This document shows, one piece after another, positions 28,744-39,130 of a stretch of DNA of 64,000 nt (position 1 is the stretch's first letter; each line of letters starts with the position of its first letter). Where the stretch lies: contig MSJI02000796.1 in assembly GCA_001931905.2 (NCBI GenBank), positions 2,675-66,674 on the forward strand, written 5' to 3'. A model generated the notes under the pieces. The model did not search any database, had not been told where the DNA came from, and saw nothing but the letters and a program-made list of their open reading frames with translations. The position numbers and the translations under genes were made by a program. The stretch is from Cladosporium sp. IMV 00045 (lineage: Eukaryota; Ascomycota; Dothideomycetes; Cladosporiales; Cladosporiaceae).

Positions 28744-31020
28744 ATGACCTCGCGCAAAAATGGCTTGATGCGCATTTTCTGGCCTTCCGATGCGCCAAAG
28801 GACTCATTGCCGGGCGTCCTGGTAGGATGGAGGAATTCGGATCTGGACGTTCTGGTGATTGGGATACTACAAGGAGTCGATGCCCGCAATGTCGAGCACG
28901 CGCTGCGTATGCGCACGCTCTTCCGCGGCAGCCGTCACTCCATCGAAAACATTCTAGACCGCTGCGGTAACCAAATGCCGCAAGTGCTAGGAACGATCAA
29001 TGGGCCGAATCGCCAGACCGCCTTCGACCCCAAGATGCTATCGCTGCATAGCGTCAGGAGAAGTAGTGTTCCCAGGATCGAGTGCCCGCCAGATGCCGGC
29101 GTGACACTTCAGATTGTTGCGTTCGACCGTCCAGATCCGAGGAATATGCAGTACCTGTCACTCACACCAATTTCACTGGCACTGGGAGACAAGCGTGCCG
29201 CGTACGGCAGTGTACCGCCATTCGACAGGATAGACCAGGACGAAGAGCTTGAACGGAAGAGGAAAGAAAAACTCGCCGAAAAGCTCAAACTGCATACTGT
29301 CATAAGGCATCCACCTACGCAGAAGGAACTGGCACTTCCGACTATCATCAGCCAAATCAACTGCTCAGCTGAAATCGACGCTCTCATGCAAAAGAACATT
29401 GGGATGGTGGGCGTGAGAGTGAAGCGTCACCTCAGTGTGAGCGAGCGAGTAGTAGAGTCTGCTGCGAACTTTAGACAGTTCGTGATGCTGCAGTGCAAAA
29501 CTGCATTCATTCACTACATCTGGCCATTCGCTTCGCAATTGTTTATCCTCTGGCTCATGATACAGCGAGTTGTCGCTGAAGCCATAATCAAGCTCCTCGA
29601 CTGGCGTCCCATCCCAGACTCCGCAGCTCTTAAAGACATATCTGCAACTGCGCAGCAAGTCGACATTCGATTGCAGCAGTTCTGCTACTGGCCCGCACAA
29701 TACGTGACACTACATCGACGGCGAAGTGACTGGGACAGCATAACCAACAGCCACCCAGAGTACATACGCTTTTTCAACAGCTTATGGTTAGTTGCCAACG
29801 ACATTATCATTGGCATTGCTCTGGGCTCCTACATCATCGAGAATGCCGACATAGTAGGCGCTCAGGTCAATCATCTTGTCAACGCCTACGCGGTTGAAGG
29901 ACTTCAGCGTGTTATCACGTGGTTGATGGGATGGCCAGCCGGACTAAAACTTAACACCGAGCTCGCAACATTCCTTGGTGACCTCTTTCTCTGGGTAATC
30001 GACTACTGGGCCAGCGTAATGACCCAACTGCAGCCCGCCCTGCCACATATCATCCGCTTCATAGGCCTGAGCAGCTTCGCGGGAGCCAGCCTTCCCATCT
30101 CCATGTTCTCCGACCTGGTCTCCCTTCTCACAATGCACATCTACAGCTTCTACATCGCATCCGCACGCATCTACAATTGGCAGTTGACAATCATCGTGTC
30201 GCTCTTTCACCTCTTCCGCGGCAAGAAGCGCAACGTCCTGCGCAACCGCATCGACAGCTGCGACTACGACCTCGACCAGCTCCTCCTCGGCACCATCCTC
30301 TTCACCCTCCTGTTCTTCCTCCTCCCCACCGTCGCCGTTTTCTACGCCACCTTCGCCGGCGCCCGCATGGCCATCATAGCCCTCAAAGCCGCGCTGGACA
30401 CCTGGCTCGCCTGCCTCAACCATTTCCCACTCTTCGCCCTCATGCTGCGAATCAAAGACTCCCGCCGCCTCCCTGGAGGCATCCGCTTCGAGCTCTGCGA
30501 CACGCCCGCCTATCTTCTCTCCACAGCACCACCGCCCGCCTCTTTCCCAACAGCACCACCGCCCGCCTCTCCCCCAACAGCACCAACAACATCAACAGAC
30601 GCCACCCCCGGCGCGCCAACCTCCCACGTCATCCTCCGCTCCATCCCCCTTCCCCTAAGCCACACTTTCACGCAATACGCGCACCTCACGCACCGCCTGC
30701 GCAAACACTACCTCTCGCCGCGCGTCTTCCTGTGCCTCGTCTCGGGGCGCTTCGTGCCCCCCATCCACCGCAAGAACCTCTACAGCCTGCAGTACTCGAT
30801 GCTGCCCGCGCGGCGCGTCGGCGTGGGAGAGCTGTGGCGCTTGCTTTCGGACGAGGCGCCGGCGGAGAGTAAAGTCGGCGGTGCTGGTGCTGGTGGTGGG
30901 GCTTTTAATGGAGGCGCGGTTGGGCCGGAAAAGGGGAGGAGGGTGCCGGGGCGCGGGAGGGGGAGTGGTGGCAGTGGGAGTGCTGGGGGGAGTGGGGGTG
31001 GGTATTGGTGGAGTCGGTAA
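28744..31020 (+). CDS. GPI1: GPI1, subunit of GPI-GlcNAc transferase, copy A (main allele)
   Basis: A 758-residue intronless frame, nearly the same as the 751-residue copy at 20503. Over the first 580 residues I see only a few substitutions (for example M for L in NGLMRIF, A for G in TAFDP, T for A in CKTAF). Most divergence is in the linker after LCDTPA, where PPAS-type units differ in number, and in the Gly-rich tail. The membrane domain is fully conserved. Role: first step of GPI anchor synthesis in the ER. Confidence 0.92.
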   Translation: MTSRKNGLMRIFWPSDAPKDSLPGVLVGWRNSDLDVLVIGILQGVDARNVEHALRMRTLFRGSRHSIENILDRCGNQMPQVLGTINGPNRQTAFDPKMLSLHSVRRSSVPRIECPPDAGVTLQIVAFDRPDPRNMQYLSLTPISLALGDKRAAYGSVPPFDRIDQDEELERKRKEKLAEKLKLHTVIRHPPTQKELALPTIISQINCSAEIDALMQKNIGMVGVRVKRHLSVSERVVESAANFRQFVMLQCKTAFIHYIWPFASQLFILWLMIQRVVAEAIIKLLDWRPIPDSAALKDISATAQQVDIRLQQFCYWPAQYVTLHRRRSDWDSITNSHPEYIRFFNSLWLVANDIIIGIALGSYIIENADIVGAQVNHLVNAYAVEGLQRVITWLMGWPAGLKLNTELATFLGDLFLWVIDYWASVMTQLQPALPHIIRFIGLSSFAGASLPISMFSDLVSLLTMHIYSFYIASARIYNWQLTIIVSLFHLFRGKKRNVLRNRIDSCDYDLDQLLLGTILFTLLFFLLPTVAVFYATFAGARMAIIALKAALDTWLACLNHFPLFALMLRIKDSRRLPGGIRFELCDTPAYLLSTAPPPASFPTAPPPASPPTAPTTSTDATPGAPTSHVILRSIPLPLSHTFTQYAHLTHRLRKHYLSPRVFLCLVSGRFVPPIHRKNLYSLQYSMLPARRVGVGELWRLLSDEAPAESKVGGAGAGGGAFNGGAVGPEKGRRVPGRGRGSGGSGSAGGSGGGYWWSR

Positions 31021-31541
31021 GGAGGGGAGAGGTTTTCTTCTAATATTGTCTTGCTGATGTGCATATGTTGCGGGTGGTGTAAGACATTTCCTACGCCTTT
31101 TTTTCTGAGCATTTTTCCTTCGTTGTGATCGGGGGGTTTACTGATATACCCCTGTATTTTTGATGACGTTAATGTACATAGCTGGTAGTAGTAATCATCT
31201 TGCGAAGTTCTTTGTTCTTGATGAGATGAGATTTTTCTTTTCCCTGCAAATCTCCAATATCTTCCTACCTTTCACCCCAAGTCTCTCTGACCATGTCATT
31301 TGAGAATGGATTTGTACAAAATCATAAGGAAAAAAAAAAAAGCAGTGAAAGGAAAGCCCCCTCCCAGGTTTTGGTAGAAAACAAGCGACAGGACCTTTCT
31401 TTTTCCCCGCGAGCATGGACAGATCCCATCGACTCGTGAACCCAAACGGTATGTACAAATACAAACAACACTCAAGAAAAAAAATACAAAAACATCCGAT
31501 CCCCCAATCAATCAGAACCAACTCAGCCCTCCTCTTCTCTT
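31021..31541. other. Convergent 3' region between GPI1 and FMP25
   Basis: No gene seen. It contains a 12-A run (31330-31341) and A-rich DNA near 31475-31492. Similarity to the inserted contig ends here, which marks the right limit of the duplicated block. Confidence 0.5.
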
Positions 31542-33356
31542 TCACACGCTCGAATACACACAAGTCGTGCCATTGCCGCAAACGACCTTCTGCTCGACAC
31601 TCACCTTCCTGCCATCCCCAATCCTCACATTCGCCCTCGGCGTGATGTGAAACCTATGCTCCTCGCGCGCGCCCGTGCTCTTCTTCGCGCGCGCCAGCTC
31701 CGCCACACTGTCCAGCGGCTGGATGTACAGGGGCGCGGGCGCGTTGTTGCGCTTCCCCGTGCCGAGCTGGAAGTGCTCGTTGCCGCCCCAGAAGACGATG
31801 TCGGCGCCCCAGTTGGTGTCGTCCGCGCTGCTTTGCGCCGAGGCCGAGACGTGCGTGATGTTGCGCATCACGGCGGCGGCGTGCGTGGCGCCCGCGCTGA
31901 GGGTGGCGAGGCGGATGGGAACGGTGGAGTTGGTGGTTTCGTCGTATTCGTAGAGCGAGGAGAGGGAGGGAATCTTGGTCGGCGTGCTTTGCACGTGCGT
32001 CCACCGGTTGTTGCCGAGGGAGCCCGTGATGCCGGAGCCGAGCGCGAAGGTGTCCGCGGTGATGCGGCCGAGGAGGCGGGTTTGGGATGCGTCAGTGGCG
32101 GAGGGGGAGGCGACGCGTGTAGCGTCGACGGTGAAGTAGGTGTTGGAGCCGCCGGCGGAGATGGAGGTTATGCGTGGGGTTTGCGAGGTGCCGGAGTAGA
32201 GTTTGCCGAGCGGGAGGAGGGAAGGGGCGTCGACGAGGGCGGTTTCGGAGGTGGAATCAAAGCCTAGCTGGCCGGAGGAGTTGTCACCCCAAGTGAAAAC
32301 GCGACCTTCGGCGTCGAGGGCCAGAGAGTGGCGGTCGCCGGCTGCGATGGCGGTGACTGGGAAGCCTTTGAGGGTTGTTACTTCGTGAGGCTGGTCGAAG
32401 TTGCCTGCTGGGCGGGTGGCCCAGCTGAGGCCGGGAACACCGAGTTGGCCGCGCGAAGGGTAGCTGTCAGATGCAGAGGCGAGAGAAAAAACGCGACCGG
32501 CGGAAGAGAGGAGGAGAGAATGCTCGAGGCCTCCAGCGAGAGATGTGATGCGCTCAGAACGACCGAGATCCTTGGGAGTGAGGTTGCGATATGCGATGCG
32601 GCTGGAGGTCGAGACGAACGGAATCCAGCTGCTTTCGCTGACTTTGTTGCCTGCTGCTTGCTCCTCGGCTGAAACAGGGATGCTGTAGACGCTGCCGTTT
32701 TTCGATAGCGCGATGATGCGGTCTTTGGACAGACTCAACTTGGTGAGGTTCTTGCCTTTGAGTGTCTCGACGGGCGCTTTGAGGTCTGGCGCATGGCCAA
32801 CACCCCATTGGAGAAGGTTGCCCTGCTCGTCGATAGCAGCCCCAAAGTTGCGGTCCAGCTGGATATCCCTGAGCAATTTACCGTCGAAGAAAGCTATCCG
32901 TCTTGGTGTCTTGATGTTGTTCTCTGTGCTGTCCGGCGCGACGACCCTTCCTGTATTACTTCCCCAAGCGTATACTCCAGGGTTCTCCCATGATCGCCTG
33001 ACTTGGAGATGTTGGCTTGAGATCAGGTCTCTGTTCTCCTCTTTGCTGACACCCTCCTTCTTCCTCGACTCTTCAAAGACCAGCGGGTTTTCCTCCTGCG
33101 GTGGTGGCGCTTCGGCGTTGACAGTGCGGACGAGGTGACCGTCTTTCAGATAGAGTTGCGATAATGCAGTAACACCACCCGCGGCGGCCACGGCTAGTAT
33201 TGATCTTGAGAGGTATTGCTGCTTGCGATATGCTCTCGATCGGTGGAATGTGGATGCTGTTCTTGCTGACGGCGCATTCTGGGCGAGAGTGTTTGCTTTA
33301 GTCGACGAGGACCTGTAGCATCGCGGTACCGCTCGAGGAGCTGTTCGGGAGAGCAT
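31542..33356 (-). CDS. FMP25: FMP25-like mitochondrial RCC1-repeat protein
   Basis: A 604-residue intronless protein. The frame also extends 33 codons upstream to an ATG at 33455, but the start at 33356 (MLSRTAPRAVPRCYRSSSTK) gives a clean mitochondrial targeting sequence and is preferred. A hydrophobic segment follows (SILAVAAAGGVTALSQLYL, about 55-75), then seven-blade RCC1-type repeats with landmarks NPGVYAWGSNTGRV, GDRHSLALDAEGRVFTWG, NSSGQLGF and VFWGGNEHFQLGTG. Yeast Fmp25 is an inner-membrane protein needed for assembly of respiratory complex III. It is divergent from COG3, with 302 bp between the starts. Confidence 0.85.
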   Translation of the reverse strand: MLSRTAPRAVPRCYRSSSTKANTLAQNAPSARTASTFHRSRAYRKQQYLSRSILAVAAAGGVTALSQLYLKDGHLVRTVNAEAPPPQEENPLVFEESRKKEGVSKEENRDLISSQHLQVRRSWENPGVYAWGSNTGRVVAPDSTENNIKTPRRIAFFDGKLLRDIQLDRNFGAAIDEQGNLLQWGVGHAPDLKAPVETLKGKNLTKLSLSKDRIIALSKNGSVYSIPVSAEEQAAGNKVSESSWIPFVSTSSRIAYRNLTPKDLGRSERITSLAGGLEHSLLLSSAGRVFSLASASDSYPSRGQLGVPGLSWATRPAGNFDQPHEVTTLKGFPVTAIAAGDRHSLALDAEGRVFTWGDNSSGQLGFDSTSETALVDAPSLLPLGKLYSGTSQTPRITSISAGGSNTYFTVDATRVASPSATDASQTRLLGRITADTFALGSGITGSLGNNRWTHVQSTPTKIPSLSSLYEYDETTNSTVPIRLATLSAGATHAAAVMRNITHVSASAQSSADDTNWGADIVFWGGNEHFQLGTGKRNNAPAPLYIQPLDSVAELARAKKSTGAREEHRFHITPRANVRIGDGRKVSVEQKVVCGNGTTCVYSSV

Positions 33357-33658
33357 GATGGCTGGTGTATGATGTTGTATTTTCGAATCGCTTCTAGCAA
33401 AAAGTGGTGAGAAGATGAGACGACTATCCAACCGCTTGAACAATTCGATATACATGTATCTTCTTGACGGTCACGAGCCAATGGAGAGCTCGAGAACGTC
33501 ATCAACCAAAATGCACTAATGTCAAGCTTAAAGAGATGGCGCTAGTATCGCATTCGGCAGGATCAATCTGTCTCCTCTGCCACGCAGCAGCATCGCGGGA
33601 CATGGCATATACAGCGGTCAAAGTATAAGGTGGTCTTTATCTCGCCTCCTCCATCACA
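33357..33658. promoter_or_regulatory. Divergent promoter between FMP25 and COG3
   Basis: 302 bp between the two chosen start codons. If the upstream ATG of FMP25 at 33455 were used, only 203 bp would remain. I see no clear TATA box. Confidence 0.5.
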
Positions 33659-36350
33659 ATGGACGACGCGTGGTTTCACGATTTCACTACCCAGCGCGTC
33701 CAGCAGCAGCCTGCGCAGCATGAAAGGCCAACAACTCACAAACGGCGCTCGACTCTGCTGCAACAGCCAGTAAGCCCACTACTACCTTGACCATTGCCGC
33801 ATCGGTACGTCTTGCCTTTGATTGTTCTGTTCTGATGTCCTTCACCAGGCCGAGAATAGGGCTGATGTCGTCGTAGAGCCCGTTACCGAAGCCAACGAGG
33901 AACAAGATCCCTGGCGTGCCGGCCCACCTAAAGCTACGGTTGCTCGAAGAGCGCAAAGTTACTCGGATTTCTATCACGTAGTGAACCAATTGGCATCTCC
34001 TGAGAATGGACTGCAAAGGAAGCAGAGTTTGGAGTCAAGAGCTCGGGAAGAGGTATCGGCAGGCTTAGAGCTGGGATTCGAGGATGAGTTCGCAGTGCTG
34101 GAAGATCGCTTGTTGGACGAAAGTCACGCCCAATATGAAAGCTATGTGGAGCAGTTGATGCTCTCCGAGTCTCAACTACATGGCCTCCTTTCTTCCACAG
34201 ATGATACTCTTGACCTTCTGTCGAGCCTATCAGCTTCATTCGATGCCGTAGCTGCTCAGACAGAAGCCTTCCGCCAACAATGCGAATCCTTGGTGGTCGA
34301 GCGACGGCGGTTGACAGGTCTCGCGGATGCGATCGAAGACAATGCTCGCTACTACACATACCTCGAGCCCATGACACGGCGGCTCAATGCTCCTGGCGCA
34401 GCGAACCTGGTCAAGGGGAAGGACTTTCCAGATATGCTATCGAGCCTGGACAGCTGCTTGGTGTACATGGAGGCCCACCCGAAGCAGCTGGAGAGTGCAA
34501 CATATCGTGCCAAATACAGGCTTCTATTGACTAGGGGCCTTACCCTGATACGCCACCACTTCACTCGCGCCTTAGGTGATATTGCGAATGACATTTCAAA
34601 TCGCATCCAGGGGGGTCAGCTCAAAGAGGCTACACACTCAGCATTGTTGTACGCCAAATTCCGCGTTCCTGCGCCCGAGTTGAAAGCTCTTGGTGTGGAG
34701 ATACAGAAGCGAGCAGTGCCAACGCCTGACGATGTCGATGCTGAGCGAGAGCCCGAGTACGCCGGTCTTATGCGTGAGCTGTATCAGTCGTACTCCACAA
34801 CCCGTGGTAGACTCATCTTGCCACTTGTGAGCAGGAAGATGGCAGAAGTCGCAACCACTTCACAGCAAAGCGACGTTCTTGCATTTGCAAAAACAGCCAT
34901 CAGCTTCATGCGTGGAATATGCTTGGATGAGCACGAACTATGGTTCGAATGGTTTGAAAGTGATGGCGCACTCTATGATTTCCTCGAAAGTCTGATGGAG
35001 CCCATGTACGACTATTTGCGCCCTCGCACGATTCACGAGACGAAGCTTGAGAAGCTGTGCGAGCTTTGCGCTACGATTCAAGCACGTTATATGAATACCG
35101 ACGCGGATGATAGTGATGATGAGTCCGATGCGGATAGCGGCACCATGAGTCCCAATGCCAATGGCAGGCCCAGCGCAGTACGAAAACTCGACTTTGCCAG
35201 CCTGGTGCAGCCCGCATTGGAAGATGCCCAAACAAGACTTGTATTCCTCGCATTGGGTGTGCTGAGAGATGGCATTGAGAATTACAAGCCGAAGCCCAAT
35301 GACCTCGAGTGGCCCAAACCTAGCACATCCACCACCAATGGCAACAAGAAAGGCCCTGCCCTGTCTGGTCGCCGCACGTCCGCAAAAGAGACACCCAAAT
35401 CCCCCAGCAACGAGCTCGACAGTCTTGACGATACCGAAAGCATGTATTCTACTGCGCTCGGCTCGCAAAACAACTCATCCCACACCAAACACGAATGGTA
35501 CCCGACTCTGCCAAAAGCCCTTTGGCTGCTCCGCCGCATCTACCGGCTAGTGCACAGCAGTGTATTCGACGACCTCGCCCATCGCATCGTGCACTCCACA
35601 ACACTCTCCCTCGTCTCAGCCTCACACCTCATCATCTCCAAAACATCCACCCCAGCCAACGGCCAACTTTTCCTCCTTACGCACCTTCTCCACCTCAAAC
35701 AGCAAATCGTCGCCTTCGACATCGAATTCGTCCCACCCGAAGTCGAATTCGACTTCAGCTCCGTAACAAACACCTTCTACGAACTTCGCGACCGCGGCGC
35801 CCTCTGGAACCCGACGAGCTGGTACCGCCTCGTCTCCGGCGCAGTGGGCGGCGGTCTGCTCCCCCGCGTCGTCGAGAACATGTTCGACGCCAAAGCCGAG
35901 CTGGACGGCCAGCTGCGCAACGTCATCAACGACTTCGTCAACGCCTCGGCCTCGCACATCCTCGCCCCTCTGGCGCCGGAAACAATCGCAGCGGGCAGCA
36001 AGCCAAACGTCAAAGACGAAGACCGCTTCGACGCCCTCAAGGCCGTGCGCACCGTGCGCGGGCTCGCGGAGAGGAACGCGCCGCTGCTCAGAGAGCAGTT
36101 GGACGCTTTCCTCGCGGACGACCGGCGCACGCTGGAAACGCTCGTCATGGCCGTGCGCGATCAGGTCGTTCTGGGCTACGAGGAGTTCTTCGACACGTGG
36201 GTCGAGCAGCAGGGTGGGGAGAGGAGGGTCAGTCGCAAGGGTAAGGGGAGGGAAAGCGATGTGCTCGGGCCGGAGGTGTTTGGCGATGTTGTCGCGCGCG
36301 TATTCGATGTCAAGGGCGTGCAGGAGGGTGGAGATGAGGGCGAGTATTGA
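33659..36350 (+). CDS. COG3: COG3, subunit 3 of the conserved oligomeric Golgi complex
   Basis: An 870-residue protein from exons 33659-33769 and 33849-36350, with a 79-bp intron (GTAAG to CACCAG). The first exon starts MDDAWFHDFTTQRVQQQ and joins in frame to AENRADVVVEPV. The conserved Sec34-type N-terminal region includes SYSDFYHVVNQL, then coiled-coil helices with AQTEAFRQQCESLV and DNARYYTYLEPMTRRLN, followed by FPDMLSSLDSCLVYM and YRLLLTRGLTLIRHHF. An acidic disordered stretch lies near 460 (DADDSDDESDADSG) and a second S/T-rich linker near 545. COG is a tethering complex for retrograde transport within the Golgi. Confidence 0.92.
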
Positions 36351-39130
36351 GCATGCGGAACGGGTATGTCGGTTCATCTATGAAAGATTTCTTTGTTCAG
36401 GTTATGATTGCCACCTGCTTGTTGCTGTTGGTCGCGATAAAAGACACGCGCGTGCATGCGTGTTAGAGAAAGGAAGGGGTACCTCGATCTGAGATTCTAG
36501 GAATGTATGAGGACCATGGAGAACAGGCAGCTATGGCTCCCCAAAGGGAGAAACAAACATCCAACACGTCACATCAAAACGAATGGTAAAATGGCATGAA
36601 CCCTTCCAATAGCCATCGCTATCGCTACCTCCCTTTTCATTTCCTCACATGCGGAAATACTGGGTCCAAGCTGAGGTGATTACCCTCCGGCGGATTCCTC
36701 TGGGTCTTTTCCCTTCTGTGACTTTGCAGCGAGTAAAATCTCCGGGTGCGCGTTTCGAGTATTGGGCCTCCTGTCGTCGAGCAGAGATGAGAGATTCAAA
36801 CCAAGACCATAGCTGTGCATGAGCTGGTAGTCTGCTTGATTAGGAGGATCTCTCGAGCAGTGGGGTTGAATGTACGTCGATTATTGCTGTTGGCCTTGTA
36901 GATGAGATATAGCCCATGGTATGATCTGAGAGATTTTCAGGAGGCTTCATTGCTTGCTTCCCTATGCTTGACCAAAGCAAAGTCTTGGAAAAGTGAGCTA
37001 CCCAGTCAGCCCAAATAGCCAGCCGTCTGCTTGATTCTCGCGATACCTTTAAGCCATACCGGCGCTGCTGAAGCATCATACACTTTCACATGCATCTCCA
37101 TCGGCAGTTCATTACCGGATCCTCAGCATCAACGACCAGACCAGACCAGTCGGTAGAAATGTTCTGAGATAAGACTCTCTCGACAATGATATCGTCTCAC
37201 CAACACTGTGGGCCCTTACAAATAATATATGCCATATCCGAAACACATATCACCACATCTCATCACCACGACCACCAACTCGACATCCTCAGCCACACAC
37301 CCCCCGTCGCATGACAGGACGCCATGCATACAAGTACCCAAGTCCATCCGCAGGCCGCAGCGCGGAAGTAAAGAGCAAACCTGCCCTCATAGCCTCACGG
37401 AAGAGGCGCTGGGAGCGAGAGCGGGCTGTTGGCCCTGAAAATAGCTCTCCCTCTGGACGAGGCGCATACGAGGAACCTTCATACTATAGGCAGGCAGGGC
37501 AAACGGGCAGACACACCACCCACCAGCAACAGCACAGCAGCAAGGCGCAAGATCGACATACCCGCAGGGAGAGGATGATGCCCGCCCGGGCGTTCATTTC
37601 AAGCGTATGGGCTGATCGATTGACAGCTGCAGAGGGGGTTGTTTTGTGACGACACCGCGTATCGAAGTCTATTCCCTGCCATGGCTGTAGGGTATGTCCG
37701 GTGGCTGCTTTCATTGCGCAAGTGGGAGTCCTGTCCTGCAGGGTGCGTCGGACTTCACCTGCATTGCACCTGTGGATGCGTTCGAACAAATGCACACTTT
37801 ATCGCCGCGCGCATTGTCCGTCGTCGAACGTGTCCCGGGAGAACGGGAGTAGGAAAAACAAAGCATAACTTACAAATTATTAGCATGCGCAGAAGTTCTT
37901 GGGAGTGCATGAACAGCCCACGCTATCACCCCGTATTCCGTCAGCGCCAGAGCCGGACATTTGAGGGGGACGTCCGGAACCTGACTACAGAGATGCGCGG
38001 ATCTGCTATCGCGACTTTCCTATTTCGACAGATCATGGTCCCGATTAGGGTAGACGCTTCGCTTGACGGCCGAAACCCTGCGCGGAAATTGGGTTGCTAA
38101 TCGTCTTCGAACTTGTTGCTTTGTGCTATTCTTATGCTCGATAAGCGACGCAAGGGAGCGTGTGTTCGTTTAGGCTCCTTGTGTCGATCGAACTTGTGAA
38201 TGCATTGTTCTCGTGAGTCTTTGAGCAAGGCAGCACCGGAAATACCGTTTGTTGCGGTTTTGGGTGTGATGAGACTCGAATGGATTTGCTGGCGTGGACG
38301 TTGAGTCGTAAGGTTACACGAAGTGCAAGCGAGCATGTCGTGTGCTTGCTGTTTTGTGCAACCTACAAGTCATGATCTCATTCTTGCAGCTGTGAGGCTT
38401 GCGATATCGTCATTTGCAATATACATTGATGGATGTAGACATGGGATTATGCAGGGCTCGAGTCTGCAAGGTCATGGGAGAATTTCATGTTAATGAGATC
38501 TCAAACGAGTGTGAATGAAGTCCAACGTGAAAGAAAAAGGAAAGATATTAATATTGAAGTAATTCGCCATCTCTGATTCCGAGTACTACGTACCAGGCCC
38601 GAGAAGGGGCCAACCGACTCGAGCCCTAGAACCAAAGCTGCAAATCTGTGGCATCGTCAAAGAAGAAAAGGAGTGTATGTATTCCAATCGTCATCCCCAG
38701 AACAAGGTATACCCGCAAAATCATGGAACCCGAGCAAGATAAAACATGTTTCCCAAAAATTCCCAACATTATGCCGCCGCGCTCGCAAATCTATCCCCAA
38801 GAGAATATATCCCACGCTTCGCAGTAACAATCGAAAGCAAAAGACATAAAGAAAAGTGTATGTGGTTGTGACTTTTTTTTATTTTGTTTTTTTGGTGCAG
38901 TGCCCAGCCAGGAGAGCGGATATTTGTCGTGGTGGCAGACATGGGCAGCGAAGTACCAAGTCGCCGGCCAAGGTGATGTTGATGTCCGTTGCTTGGTCTA
39001 CCTTTTGTTCTTCAGCCGGATCGTCCAGATTCCACAGTCAGCCTCAGCCCAAGGTGGCTGTGTAGGCTGGGGATCCAGAGCGTGTTGTCGAGGGATTCAT
39101 GGTGGGCACTGCAAGGCTTGAAAAAGACAT
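36351..39130. other. Convergent intergenic region between COG3 and PKS1
   Basis: About 2.8 kb with no supported gene, long for two converging 3' ends. Short ORFs in several frames have no recognisable content. T-rich DNA occurs near 38873-38893, next to the PKS1 3' side. It marks the passage from housekeeping genes to the melanin locus. Confidence 0.5.

Noticed and set aside
10157..31341. True tandem gene duplication of the block from the cysteine-rich gene to GPI1
   Set aside because: The 20-N gaps and the exact 229-bp overlap of the outer contig ends fit an inserted alternative haplotype better. Kept as the alternative to test with long reads.
33357..33455. Upstream ATG of FMP25 at 33455
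   Set aside because: The extra 33 residues would mask the clear mitochondrial targeting sequence that begins at 33356 and would leave only 203 bp to the COG3 start. Not fully excluded.
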